A stretch of 64,000 nt of DNA from Bemisia tabaci (GCF_918797505.1 NC_092794.1:31424122-31488121); one strand, 5' to 3'. Positions 23,610 through 35,152 are shown, counted from the first letter of the stretch. Numbers and translations: made by a program. The notes: generated from the sequence alone by a model not told the origin.

Positions 23610-24718
23610 ACCACAGATTAGTCCAGATCGCTAACATCCAATCTAGCCAATGCTTCAGAAGCGTGAGTAATTTTGCTACAGGTTAGGCAACTTTAGAAAA
23701 TTGATGGCACTACCAGTAGTGAAAGAACTTGACCGGATCGAGAGAAATTTCCTATTGAATCTGATTATAAAGCTTGAAAAAAGTATAAATAGTAATGTGT
23801 AATAATGGTTTTTGATCAAATAAGATTTTATCAAGTACTGTTATGCTAAGTATTCTGTTTCAATATTCTTACAACAGTTGGTAGCAATTAACTGCTCTCA
23901 TGGGGGCCTGGCGGGAATTCAAAACTAGGAACCAAAAGTCTCATTTTGGCAGGATTTTGCTTTAATTTTCGGTTTCTAAGGCTTTAAACTTCAAAAATAT
24001 GATATATTATAATCTGCAAATTTTTTCAATAATGTCATCTACTCAGTATACTGATGAACTCTGATTTGTTTATTTCCACCGATAAAGCACAAAAACATAG
24101 CCCGATTATACGAATAAAGAAGGAGAATTAATTAAAATACGGGTAAACAAGGCTAAAAATTATTGAAACACTTAAAGGCAGGACGTTTCGAGCTGCTACC
24201 AGCTCATTTTCAGCTGCAAAAACACATAAAAACAAGTAAAAAATTGAGTGGCGACCTGACCCCAGCCGTTATTATGAGTGGTTACGTGATAACGGCTGAG
24301 GTCAGGTCGCCACTCAATTTTTTACTTGTTTTTATGTGTTTTTGCAGCTGAAAATGAGCTGGAAGCAGCTCGAAACGTCTTACCTTTTCGTGTTTCAATA
24401 ATTTTTAGCCTTGTTTACTCGTATTTTAATTAATTCTCCTTCTTTATTTATTTCCACCTTAATTATTTAATCTGGAAATATTGAACCACATAAATTCTAC
24501 TGAGAAACTAATTCTTGAATTCTTCGGAACGTTTCATCCCACAAAAATCTGAAAAAGAAGTATTCTCCCGCCGAAAATCTGCTGAAAATAGCCAAAATTT
24601 CAGTTTTGGTTCCTAGTTTTAAATGCCCATGGATTTTCCCGCCAATGGCACTCACAAAGCTACTCACGCTCTTCCGCCGATGTTAGCGATCTGGACTAAT
24701 CTGTGACATAGACCCAAC
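23610..24718. repeat. Outer inverted repeat around the 336-bp hairpin
   Basis: Segments at about 23618-23680 and 24655-24712 (AGATTAGTCCAGATCGCTAACATC and inverse), and at about 23900-23960 and 24590-24645 (AACTAGGAACCAAAA and inverse), are inverted and roughly symmetric about the hairpin centre. This suggests an older element into which the hairpin element inserted. Confidence 0.65.
24113..24448. mobile_element. Near-perfect 336-bp hairpin element
   Basis: The tips AATAAAGAAGGAGAATTAAT and their inverse open an almost complete palindrome centred at about 24280, with a loop of under 20 bases (around ATGAGTGGTTACGTG). Only a few mismatches are visible over about 160 bp of stem, so it is young or maintained. 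A short related flank, TTTATTTCCACC, stands near both ends. If transcribed it would form long double-stranded RNA. Confidence 0.9.
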
Positions 24719-24837
24719 GCTCAATTAATTTCGAAGTGCACTGTTTCACTGGAGTAATTATATGCTAGAAACTCACTAGGTGAGGATGGAATACTTCTGT
24801 GACACAACAACCAACAACACCACAATATTTTCACATC

Positions 24838-26908
24838 AAGAGTGGCGGTAGCCACCCCCGGTCGAGGAAAATGACGACCTACTAAAGTCCCTATGGCAAA
24901 GGGGTGTCCGACACTCTTAGTCACACCTAACTCCCTTAATCTGAAAATTGATTAGATATAGAATGGAATTCAGAGCAAACGGCGGCACGGATTCCAACGA
25001 TCGTGGTGTCTTTGGACACAGCTAAGTTAGCCGGATGTCATTTAAGGGTTTATTATCTAACAGTCGGTAGCTGCACCACCAGTGTAAGTCCATAACATAA
25101 CCTAACTATTTGATGTGTTTACATCAAGTTTCCATGTGTTAAAAAAGAGAAGGAATGGGCGCTACGTACTTACGATTGGTACGATTGGCCCAGCAATTTA
25201 TGCAGCAATATAAATTCTTGATTTTTTAGTAATCATCAAGCTGAGAAAATAGAACGAGTACATACCTTTCATGAAAGACTTTCTTACACATTGACTGGCC
25301 ACATGGTGTTTCTAACAACTTCTGACACAAAATCAAAGAGACTCGAAGAAAACCAAATTTAAGCTAATACTCATCGTCGAAGATCTCTGATTTAGGGACA
25401 TAAAGTTGACTTAGTGATTGAATTATACCTTGCATCCCCGCATATCTCCATGATGTAAACAAGCAACGGTAAGAGGCGAAGCTTTCCAAGATTAGTCATG
25501 AAGAACACAAGATCTTAATGTCAATAACATACACTTAGGGAAAGCACAAGCACTCAAGAGCACGTAGGTTGAAAGCAAAATTTAAAGCGAATAAATTTTG
25601 GTCAGAGCATAATGACCGTGTCGCAAGTAGTGTGATGGGCGAAGGCTCATATTACAGTAATTTTTAGATCTTTTCTTGAGACTGATAGGGTCCACTGAAA
25701 ACAACTACATCTCTTCAAGTTATGGAAACTAGCATTTGTGACTTGAGGAAAACAATAATGTAATTAAAAACTGAGAGTAATGGGCTCTCCCTTCGATCCA
25801 TCGGTGTGCATGGTAGGGAAATATTTGGATGCTGTTAGTCACGAGAATACAAACTGTGGTGTAAATCCTGCTTCCTTTTGATAGTTTGGCACAACTTTGG
25901 TGTCCTTTTATCGACGTAATTTACCTGAATTTTGGAATCCGAATTACATTCATTGATGCTTGGGTCAGACCATTTACGTATATGGGTCAGACATGTACAC
26001 CCGACACCGACTGATAACCTCACTTCTGAACAATGACATCACTTGAACACTTGAAACTAATGAAATAGTGTATCGGGCTCTGGCAGAAGACGTGCGACGT
26101 AATAATATAAGTGTGTAAAAATATTAGTTAGCTTCTACAGAGAATTGAACTCTTATATTATATTAAATCATAAATCTGTTCTCAAGTAGTTAGAGTTGGA
26201 AGTTGGTATTGGTAACTAGGGAAATTTCGTTCCCGAGACTGGCTGAACTGAACGGAATCGACCAATGGCATTGAACCACTATACCGGATTTTTCTAAAAT
26301 TCAAAACATTGTAGCTAAAATTTTGAAAGTTATTTGCCGATGCTGAATTATCCGAGCATTGAAACCCTATTAAATGTGGTAGAAATGAAATCCTCATATC
26401 TTCAAGCGGGTTCCTTTGTAGGTTTCATTAGAATCTGTGGCCGCGTAAGCAAGAAATCTGTTGTGAAAGGTGATCATGTCGGTTTCCCGCTACTGAACGG
26501 CCCATGTTACAAAAAATATTTGTCATTTTGGGCCTTTAAGTGCTTATAACTTTTTGAAAACTCAATGGATCTGGATGAAACTTTCCAACTTAGTAGGCCC
26601 AATTTAGGTGCGTCAGTAGACACCAAGATCGTTGGAATCCGTGCCGTCGTTTGGGCTGCAGTCTACTTAGAGTCGAATCAATTTTCAGAATAAGGAAGTT
26701 ACGTGTGTCTATGGTTGGCTGCCACCTTTTTTCGTTTGGAGGCTTTCCAGTGTTGTCGAGTTTAGACTTTGTCCGGAGGTGGCTACCGCCACCCATGATA
26801 AGGGAGTTACGTGTGTCTATGGTCGGCTGCCACCTTTTTTCGTTTGGAGGCTTTCCAGTGTTGTCGAGTTTAGACTTTGTCCGGAGGTGGCTACCGCCAC
26901 CCATGATT
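24838..26908 (-). mobile_element. 2.07-kb inverted-repeat element (GTGGCGGTAGCCACC tips)
   Basis: The left tip ATCAAGAGTGGCGGTAGCCA and the right tip, its inverse ending at 26908, are followed by inverted arms of roughly 180-300 bp. The right tip region is duplicated: a 108-bp block occurs at about 26692-26800 and 26801-26908, so two termini lie in tandem. The body aligns with the copy at 14317-16150 in the opposite orientation. No coding relic is recognised; the longer frames over the duplicated tip are repeats of the same sequence. Confidence 0.8.
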
Positions 26909-27111
26909 TTCCAGTATGATATTACGTAGAATTATGAGGATGTCATCAGCGAACAATACAAGATCAAAAAACGATTTTAAAAGAGATTTAACATTGCCTT
27001 TTAAAAATATAGCTAAATCATTAATGAACAGTATGAATAGTAGTAGCCGTATCATTGATCTTTGCACGATTCCTGTATAAATCATTCTACCTTTTGAGTT
27101 ATATACTTCTA

Positions 27112-27888
27112 CCCAGATAGCACAAAATATTTTGAAAATATTTTGAAAATGTTGTCACCTTTATCAAAATATTTTCATAACAATGTTGTCATGAAAATAT
27201 TTTCAAAATATTTTTAAAATGTTTTTGAAATGTTAAGAAAAACAAATAACATGAAAAAAAATAAATAATAGGAAAAAGAAAGAAGCCTGAGAAAACACGG
27301 CGTTAATCAAAGCTATGATGAAAGTTGAGCCGCGCACTGACGCAATGCATGCTATAACAGCCTTAACAGGCGTGAATTTAACCTTAATCACCACCTGTTC
27401 CCTGTGGCGCAGCGGCAAAGTGTTCGGCTACGGCGCGCGCGGTCCAGGCCGGTTCAAGTCCGCACGAGGGCGGTCGGATATTTTACGCTGCTAAACGTCG
27501 CAGGACTGCAGGTAAGTGGTTCATACTATTCAATACTTGTATACTTGTGTAATTCATATCTCAAATGTAATAAATGTGCAGAAGTATGACAATGACGGTC
27601 AGTGCTTGTACTTCCGCATCTACTTGACAGAGTGCGCTGAGTATACAGACGTGTATACAGAAGCAGGTAGTGCCGTCAATCGTTGATAGAGGGCGTATGG
27701 TACTAATAGGTAAAATGGTAAAATATTTTTAAAATATTTTCAAAATATTTTCGGGAAAATATTTTCAAAATATTTTCATGGAGGGAACATTAAAATGTTT
27801 TTAAAATATTTTAGAAATATTTTGACATTTTAAAAATATTGTCAAAATACTACGTCAATATTTTAAAAATATTTTTGTGCTATCTGGG
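27112..27888. mobile_element. 777-bp MITE with CCCAGATAGCAC tips and AAAATATTTT subterminal repeats
   Basis: The tips CCCAGATAGCACAAAA and their inverse (ending 27888) enclose an AT-rich body in which the palindrome AAAATATTTT is repeated many times near both ends. It splits a LINE RT frame. No 2-bp duplication is evident: the flanks read ...CTA and ATAA.... The C-rich tip followed by an A-run, and the palindromic subterminal array, resemble the elements at 41.4, 55.9 and 58.5 kb. A tRNA-like sequence sits in the interior. Confidence 0.85.
27398..27476 (+). tRNA. tRNA-like sequence (Pol III A and B boxes), probably a SINE head
   Basis: An A box TGGCGCAGCGG (27405-27415) and a B box GGTTCAAGTCC (27451-27461) are spaced as in a tRNA gene. 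The stems cannot be completed convincingly, so a functional tRNA is unlikely. It lies inside the CCCAGATAGCAC MITE, which implies capture of, or insertion by, a tRNA-derived SINE. Confidence 0.4.
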
Positions 27889-28226
27889 ATAATTTTTTCC
27901 GTAGGTGCATGTACATATTTTTTTCTGCGTGGCATAAAGCTTTTTACCTATCCATTTAAGAGCTTCTTTTCCAAATCCCATCTTCTTTAATTTTAAAATT
28001 AGGATATCATGATCACTGAATCAAATGCTTTACTTATGACCGTGGCGATTCCTTACAGCGGCAGGGTCGTTTTTTCTTTGTGCTGATTTCTTCATAGCAT
28101 CTAAGTATAGCGCTTCAGTACTTACTTTCTCCCTGAATCCCTACTGATTATCGCAGAGCATATATTATTTATTTTAAGGAATTTATTGATCTGCTGTAGG
28201 TACTGCGGACTTTTCATACACTTTGT

Positions 28227-28999
28227 AAGCTGGGTACGCACTAGAGCGTTTTTGACGAACGAACCGAATGAGCAGCCACGGAAGACTGCTCGAGTTGTGC
28301 GGCATGTGCGGACGGGTCTACGAACGGCTCGAGCGTCTCCCGCACACGCGGAACGAGCCGAATAGCATCAAAAGCTTTTGATGTTATTCGGCTCGTTCCC
28401 GCATTTTCCAGCCACAAACCGCTGATTTTTACCGCCCAAAGTGCATCAGTTGACCTCTTGGTTAAGATGGAGAGGCATCAAGTGGCAGCCGGTGCTTTTT
28501 TAATTACATTCAAGTTGTTAAAAAAGAAGAAAAAATCTCTTCCGCGCTTTTGGATGAGAAAGTTATATAGAGTGCGTGAAAATAATTCGCTTGGGAGGGA
28601 TATGGACTTCTCCCACTTACAAAATTTAGTGCGCATGAGTCCAGTTGATTTTGAGAAACTGCTCACTATAATTGGGTCAAAAATTACGAAGCAGGTGACC
28701 AACTTCCGTGAACCAATCCCGGTATCCAACCGACTAGCAGTCACACTGAGATTCCTAGCAACAGGGGACTCATACACAAGTTTGCAGTACTTGACAAAAA
28801 TCTCAAAGCAACAAATCAGTGAAATAGTCATCCAAAAGGACGATCATCTTCGCGCTCGCGGCGTTCCCGCGAAAAAAGATCGGATCGTTCTGTTCCTTGC
28901 GTTACCGTGTCTGAACATGTCGAATACGTACTCAAACTGCTCGCACCGTTCGGCTCGTTCTGTTCGTTCGTCAAAAACGCTCAAGTGCGTACCCAGCTT
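28227..28999. mobile_element. Non-autonomous PIF/Harbinger-type element
   Basis: The inverted tips AAGCTGGGTACGCACTAGAG and the inverse ending near 28999 share about 40 bp, including GCGTTTTTGACGAACGAAC. Inside is a truncated Harbinger transposase. The left flank ends TTGT and the right begins TTAG or TAG, so a TWA-type 3-bp duplication is possible but not clean. A short inner palindrome around TCAAAAGCTTTTGA lies at 28373. Confidence 0.8.
28458..28840 (+). pseudogene. Truncated PIF/Harbinger (HARBI1-type) transposase
   Basis: The frame begins with MVKMERHQ and shows the typical Harbinger N-terminal architecture: an RFWMRK segment, a 'DFSHLQNLVRMSPVDFEKLL' stretch, then ITKQVTNFREPIPV, RLAVTLRFLATGDSY and a final helix ending ISKQQISEIV. 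This is the region that precedes the DDE catalytic core in HARBI1-like proteins. Homology stops at about residue 127, and the remaining residues of the open frame are read from the element's right end, so the whole DDE nuclease is missing. The product could not catalyse transposition, though its N-terminal half might still be made. Confidence 0.85.
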
Positions 29000-30844
29000 T
29001 AGATTGGCGATACAATTGATAATGGTCTGAAGTTTCCTGGGTTGGTAGGATAATTGCTCAGTTCAATAGGTTCAATAGGTTGATCTAACACCATTGGCTT
29101 GTACTGTTGGGGGCTGTTGCTTGGCTTGTCATCATTGGCTGCCATATTCGAAGTCGGCATATTGACGGGACTGCCGAGTGATACAAACAAAGTAACGCGA
29201 GGGAATATAAGAAATTGATAGGATGGCAATGCGCTGATGGCAGCTAGAAATGTGTCGTTCCGAAGGGATCGTTGACGTAGCGTCATGTCGGTGCGGATGA
29301 AAAAACACATGGCAACAGATATGATGTCAGGTTCAATTAGAAACTTTCCTACTTCCTGACTCTCATAGCGCGAGTGTCAGGTCGAGACGAGATTAATGTC
29401 ATTCCGATATGCGAGTGGTTTCCAGAGGTGACGGCCTTACTCCGTGTAGACAGGTCTCAAACGGACACGAATTCACTTACACTAACGCAATTTCACCCGC
29501 TAATTTTACCCGATTCCAGGCGTCATGGTGAGGCACTGAGGGAGGTTTCATTTGAAGTTTCGAAGCGTAGGAAGGACCAATAATGTGCTCACCCTAATCA
29601 CGACAATCAACGTTTGGTAAAAATGATTCGTGTGTCGTTCTCAGCGTCGATACCATGTAAGTATTTTTAGAGACGTCAGTGGCCCTTGTGGCTGAGTTTT
29701 TTAAAGATATTTGTTTGATAGTAAGTTAAGATTTTTTAGATGAAGGAGCTGAGAACGTTATTTTCATAAAGGATTCACTATTGTTTTTTTTTACCCACCT
29801 TGCTACTTTTTGGGATCTTTTTTTTTGGGAAGGGGGGGGCTTTTTTTCTTTTCTTTTTCGCGTACTACGACTTATTTATTTGCTTTTAATGTTTTTCTAT
29901 TGTAAAAAAGGTCATAACTTTAGAGCTTTAGGGCACCTTTTCAGTTGACTAGATAACCCTTGTAACACACTTTGTAAAATACTCAACGCGACAAAAAGGT
30001 AAAAATGATATAGTAAACTAGTTTTAAAGTTCTACGGAAAAAAACTCGTTAAGAATTCGCAAATAGTTAAAGTTCAAGAATCTTCCGCAAAAACATTGTG
30101 ATCAAAGAGGTAAAGAGAGGTAAGGTTTCTTGAGGAAAATGCTATAAGAGGAGGCATCTCTGTTTTAGTTCTCTATACTATCCTCTTACAAGTTTTTTAC
30201 AGTGATTTGTTTTATAAATTTCTCGTTTTGTGCGATTAGGGTAGTTATGTACCTAACGAATACTTTGAACCATAATTCTCACTTAAAGGTTAAGAAACCG
30301 GAGGTATAGTAACTACCAGATGGCTATGACCGATGGCTGTTATGAACACTCTCCACGGCCCGTTTCGCGGATCCCCGTGATTTCGTGTAAATAAAGAGAG
30401 CTTATCAACGGACTATCCCCTATCAATATCAGCAAACATCAATCAAATCGACCTTATAGATCTTTAGAACGAACTGCGACAAGAATTAGCATGTACATTC
30501 TCTAAGTGGGAGGATTCACAACTTTACCGAGTAATAAAAATAAATCTGGGACGTACATACAAAATCTGGGTCGTTTATATAAAATCTGAGTGAAGGGGAT
30601 TGAATGATTGATAGACGGAACACAATGCTTCGAGTACCTACCTACTCATCATCTGTTGAAAATCGCAATTGTCGCAGAGATCGGCCTATTAGGACGGTAA
30701 AACGAATCTTGACAAAAAATAAAAACTTCAGAAAGCCTCGTAGTATAATGTTTTGTTAATTATTGTTACATCCTCACATCAGACGGAAAACCCTGAATTA
30801 TTACGTAACCGTTGCACAATATATTTCAGATATGGACTTAATCG
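29000..30844. other. No gene recognised
   Basis: A 103-codon minus-strand frame (29310-28999) and a 69-codon plus frame (29374-29583) match nothing I recognise. They have no repeat structure and could be exon remnants or chance. 29780-29920 is T- and G-rich. The remainder is AT-rich and featureless. Confidence 0.35.
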
Positions 30845-31219
30845 TAATGCGCGTCCGTCTCGGGCAGCCAAGGGGCTGCGCTAGGGTTTGTCTTATTTTT
30901 GGGTTTTTCGAAATCCGAAAAGTGCTACCTCTAAAAAGTTTCTCTTTGGTGTATAAATAAACATACTTTTAGAAAAATTCCAAAATTTTAACTTTAACCC
31001 ACCTCTCACGGGGCAAAAAGGGCCTAAGTGCAAAGTTTGAATTGATGCATTTTTTAAGTGTTAGTACCGGCCGCGCGCTTGCGCGCAGCGCACACACCTT
31101 ACTTATTACCTGACGCCAAAATGCGACGCGACGTCGGTCCGCGGTAACCCCTATTGGACTTTTTGTTCCTTTAATAAGTAAAACTACCTATAGGTAAATA
31201 AAGTGAGGCACCATCAAAA
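30845..31219. repeat. Dispersed repeat, copy 1 (inverse of 51672-52390)
   Basis: Blocks such as AATCCGAAAAGTGCTACCTC, ACGGGGCAAAAAGGGCCTAA and AGTCCAATAGGGG match the 51672-52390 region in reverse orientation and in colinear order. The right copy is longer because the segment between the blocks differs. Family unknown. Confidence 0.75.
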
Positions 31220-31435
31220 ACCATTATGCTCACCAAATTAATGAAGGGTACCTATGCTACGGAGGTAAAACACATTTAGCCGAAATATCTGGGTTTATTC
31301 AGACATGAAAGTATCACATAAACACTTCGAAAATTTACAGGCTTTTGATTTTCTTTTCCAAGTTCACTTTCTTTTTGACATATTGAGAAGTTAATGGCAA
31401 ATCTTTATATTCATGCATCCTCTTTTTAGTTGAAT

Positions 31436-32961
31436 CACTAAATACAAAAAGGGGACATGTCCAGAAAACCAAATTGTTCAGGAGACACAAAAAACGGTTT
31501 ATTTTGTGGTAGATATATTTTGGAAAGTTGTTATGTTTAAAATCGGATTCTATACGCCAGCCTGCGTATAATGATGGTTTGTTTATCTGAAAATGTTAGT
31601 AACTAGCCTATTGGTAGCCATTTAAAAAGTTTGAACTTGTGCCCTTTTTGTATTTAACGGGCTAAGATGACAGGTTTAAGCAGTTAATTACTAATTTAAA
31701 CCAATTTTTTTTTACAAATTGCTTATTTTCAAGCTTCTACCTGGCAAGAGAGACAAGAGATACAAAATATCTTAAATGCTACTCTTTTTGCCTACCATGG
31801 ATTTGCTCTTTCCAAGTCTCACTAGTTTCCGTGGTTATCAAAAAAATGTCTGCCCAGAACTATTTAAATTCAGAGGGAATGTGAGGATCCAGACCTGCCA
31901 TCTTCTTATCAACAATGGGAACAATCCCTGTGTACAAGTGTTTTGTGGGTAAACAAAGTGGCATTTCATTTGATTTTCTCAGTTTGAAAGTCAAAGTCGC
32001 ACTAGACCCGAAATACACTCAGAAACCTTTGAGACCATGAAGTTCTCAGTCGTGCATTCAAATTGATGATAGGTGAAAATTATAAATGTATCCACCACTG
32101 GTCTACCTAAATGCCTACCACTCTGCTTTCTTGGGACTTGACCTGCTTAAAATAGTATTCTTTGAACCATCCTTAGAAGTCAAACATTATGGCCTATGGT
32201 CAACTAAAAAAACCCAAAGTTTCCCAACAATTTTTGAAGCCTTGAGAATTAAATAAACGTATTGATCAATACTATACAGTCTTTCTATTCTCCTGAGCTT
32301 ACGCTTTGTAAGCCCAAATGCCCAGTCGCAAGGGAGTTACCTACGAATGCCCACGTTGAGGAAAGAATAATTTTAGCGTCTTAATTTTCTCTGTTTCAAC
32401 CAAGGACATTAAAGCACGTATGAGAGCGTGGTTTTTGTTTTGACCCCCACAATTATCACAAAATATATGCAATTCATTAATTTCTTCAATATCAGCACCA
32501 GTAAAATGTTCAATATAGTGGATACCTAACAAAAGATATCACATCATCTGGGGTCTTGCGGGCAGTTGTTTCGTAATAAACATACAACATAATGGTGTTG
32601 TCTCTTAAATTATGAATTCCAAAAGTGTCAATAGAGAGCTGACGAAAACAGTATAAGTTTCTTGTATTGGAATACACGTGGTAGAGTCGGATTCCGAAAG
32701 TTATTGGTTATGTTTCCACACCAGCTAGTCCGCGCAGAAAAAGATTCAAAAAGGGCACATGTCCCGGACATGTGCCCTTTTCCCGGACATGTGCCCTTTT
32801 CGAATTTAGTTATTTTTCGCAGCTGTTTTTAACGTATTTAGCAGCCGCGGACAAGCAGGCACCTTTTTTTGACACAAGATGCGTCTATCGATGAGGAATA
32901 AGAATCCGCTCCTAACTCAATTTCGCCAAAAATTGGACTTGTGCCCTTTTAGTATTTAGTG
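31436..32961. mobile_element. CACTA-tipped element with 2-bp TSD and DUF7869-like relic
   Basis: The tips CACTAAATACAAAAAGGG (31436) and their inverse (ending TAGTG at 32961) match at about 24 of 27 positions. The dinucleotide AT flanks both ends (31434-31435 and 32962-32963). The tip motif AAAAGGGCACATGTCC recurs inside as a head-to-head palindrome at about 32755-32815 and once near 31640, probably as transposase-binding subterminal repeats. The minus strand carries a decayed DUF7869-like gene across most of the body. CACTA tips with short duplications fit the EnSpm/CACTA (CMC) superfamily. Confidence 0.8.
31760..32700 (-). pseudogene. Decayed DUF7869-like (transposase-type) protein
   Basis: Reading the minus strand downward: 32690-32540 encodes a segment with YCFRQLSIDTFGIHNL and then TPDDVISFV. 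After one frameshift, 32520-32345 encodes HIFCDNCGGQNKNHALIRAL and LKLFFPQRGHS. After another frameshift, 32335-32190 encodes LPCDWAFGLTKRKLRRIERL. Further broken pieces (FDF-stop-GWFKEYY near 32160; MPLCLPTKHLYTGIVPI near 31940) continue in order. This matches the layout of DUF7869-containing proteins that are abundant and transposon-like in arthropods: an RNase-H-like region with F-C-D-N-C-x-G-Q-N-K, then R-G-H-S, then L-P-C-D. At least three frame breaks make it a pseudogene, and the N-terminus is missing. Family assignment is from memory. Confidence 0.7.
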
Positions 32962-33735
32962 ATTCAGTTATCGATCGACTTCATGTTTGCATGCGTCGAA
33001 CAGCCCATCCGGCGGAATCGATGACCACACGCAAACTTTTTACAACTTCCTAAAAGAGGAAACTGTCAAGAATTTGTAAAATAGGTACTGGAAAGCGTTC
33101 TGCTATTCGTTGTAAAAAGATGGGGTAGGATGGGACATTACTTATCATAAATTGGTCGGTAATCGATTCGGAGTCAGGAAGACCATGGTTTTTCGTCAAA
33201 GTGAGGATGCAAGTTTCTCTTTCCTCTGTGAAATGTCGCATATCAAATAGAGGTAAAGGAATTCGAGTCTCACTAGGTGACCATAAATGGTTTGATATAG
33301 TTTTCTTAAGGCCAACGTGACAGCTCCCACTCAGTATGATATCTTAAAGCAATGTTGTTATTTGCTGACATATGTTGATGTAATTTTACTAATATGGATG
33401 GAATGTTAAATCAGTATTGTCAGGATAAGACTAACGTTGTCAATGTTGTTATAAGGTTAATACGTAAAGGTAATTGCAACATACTGAGACGTCAAGATGT
33501 ATCAACATTATATCTAGGTATCATTTCTTAAAACGCGAAGGAGGGAGCTTGCCACTTCTTGACGCCGCGCCGACGCCGTCAAGGTGATCTATTCGAGCCT
33601 AGGTGAGCCTATTTCGAAGCCGGCAGCAGGCAGATCTAAGAAACCGTGTTTGAATCGTAATTACATGTATTCATTTGTTATTCACTGTTATTTCAGTGCT
33701 GGAGTGAAGTATGGTGGTATTGTGATAGGTGTAGG
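32962..33735. other. No gene seen; possible short MITE at 33328-33491
   Basis: A 63-codon minus-strand frame (33241-33050) is unrecognised. A 9-bp inverted repeat CTCAGTATG (about 33330 and 33482) brackets about 160 bp with repeated ATGTTG motifs, too short to call with confidence. Confidence 0.3.
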
Positions 33736-34663
33736 GGAGACCGGGGCACAGTGACCTAGGATTTTTCCTTTTGCTTTCTCTGCTCTTCCTGAAGAGATTT
33801 CTGAAGATCTGCTATGAGGGGATGATAAGTGTATGTCATTACCTTAAAACCCCTGGAAGTTTCAAAGATCTGCACCCATTAGAAAAATTGTGAAAAATCC
33901 AAGAAAGTTGAAAAAAATGTTGGCCACTGTACCCCAAGGCTGGGGCACAGTGCTCACGGGACTAGGGCACAGTGACCATTTCTCTTGTGAGTGCCCTTAG
34001 GAACCCTCTCTACCCATACAGGAAAGGAAGTTCGAACTTTCTTATCCTGGAAGGGAATGAGGATTCATCTCCTACTCAGAGGAGGGTATTAACGAAATCG
34101 GGGGGGGGGGGGGGGGGGGGGGGTAAATTTTTGGAGGGCAAAAATTTGCCAAAATTCTCCAAATAAGTCAGTATTTTGGTTAAATAAGTGATTTAAAGAA
34201 AACGAAGGGGGGGATCTTCATCCCATGCTCCCCGACGAGTAAGGTTAGGTGGGGGGGGGGGGGGGGTGCCTCCCCCTCTCTGTCCCTGAGGAAAGAAATC
34301 AGTGTGCCCCGGTAGGAGTTTTCATGAACATAACCTTATAACGTGATGATTCTGAAATAGTGGTAAACTTTTCAGTACAGGGTAATACACCCAAAGACAT
34401 GTGCATTCGAAAATAGCAAGTAGATTTTCCTTGATTCATAATATTAACGCCAAAAGAAATCAGAAATTAAATATTTAAAATGTGCAAAAACTTCCCTCAA
34501 AATAAATGACCTGTTATCATGTAATTTCCGTTGTCAACAAACTGAAGATGCACAGCATAGAAATGAAGTACCTATAGAGAGCTAACACCATACACAAACA
34601 AATGTTTCCCCGAGACAACAATAGGAGCGCTAGCGTCGCTTTGTTCACTGTGCCCCGGTCTCC
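33736..34663. mobile_element. MITE with GGAGACCGGGGCACAGTGA tips
   Basis: A 19-bp perfect inverted tip GGAGACCGGGGCACAGTGA bounds 928 bp. The tip motif GGGGCACAGTG is repeated inside near 33943 and 33966. The body holds long G runs (about 34101-34123 and 34251-34266). No gene is present. No target duplication is obvious. Confidence 0.8.
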
Positions 34664-34844
34664 AGATGTTTGTGTCTTATGAGTGGTCATTTTCAAGTGG
34701 TGATTATTGAGTACCGGAAGTCAAAGTACGTATTCTAAACTGCTTATCATTGTTTTACGTTAGGTATGATGGTAAAAATCCGAAAATTTGTGATTAGCAA
34801 ATCCATACCGCATCAGTATAGCGTCCAGCCCACATACCAACTAC

Positions 34845-34934
34845 AGGCTTCAAAGAGGTTCATCGATGCCTTTCCTGGCCCTCTCATGGGCCAGTGGTTT
34901 AAGTCGGGGCAATCGATGAGTCTCTTTGAAGCCT
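34845..34934. other. 90-nt hairpin, pre-miRNA-like (left-arm copy)
   Basis: AGGCTTCAAAGAG ... ATCGATGCC pairs with GGGGCAATCGAT ... CTCTTTGAAGCCT over about 25 bp with small bulges, closing on a loop containing TGGCCCTCTCATGGGCCA. An outer CCAGCCC/GGGCTGG pairing extends the stem. Length and bulges are like a microRNA precursor, but inverted-repeat debris can look the same. The mirror copy is at 45826-45915. Confidence 0.45.
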
Positions 34935-35152
34935 CTAGTTTGTAACGGGGCTGGGCGCTTATGGAAGAAGAAATTTCAGACAACTCCGGCTTCTTGGTTC
35001 GGCCACCAAACGGTCCGGGGGCGCTTCTTCGAATAGCACCGCCGGATCTTCCCACCGCGCCTCGCCGGTCTGCTGGCCCTCGACCGGCTGCGACGCGCGA
35101 CTGTTCCCATTGTGCTTACTTTTGGGGTTCTCTCCGTCGGCGGAACCCGAGT

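Larger units (their letters stand above)
26930..28070 (-). pseudogene. LINE reverse transcriptase relic split by a MITE
   Basis: The minus-strand piece at 28060-27900 contains SKAFDSV, then, after a frameshift, DHDILILKLKKMGFG, the start of a non-LTR palm domain. The piece at 27100-26930 contains a decayed 'G-V-P-Q-G-S' region, LLFILFINDL and the catalytic block LFADDILIIL with both aspartates. The two pieces belong to one Jockey/I-like RT and are separated only by the MITE at 27112-27888. N- and C-terminal parts are missing. Confidence 0.8.

Noticed and set aside
28999..29310. A 103-codon minus-strand frame as a host exon
   Set aside because: It borders a Harbinger element and has no recognised domain, splice signals or repeat; it cannot be supported.
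33322..33491. A fifth C-tipped MITE
   Set aside because: Only a 9-bp inverted repeat (CTCAGTATG) is shared and no target duplication is visible; this is too weak to list as an element.
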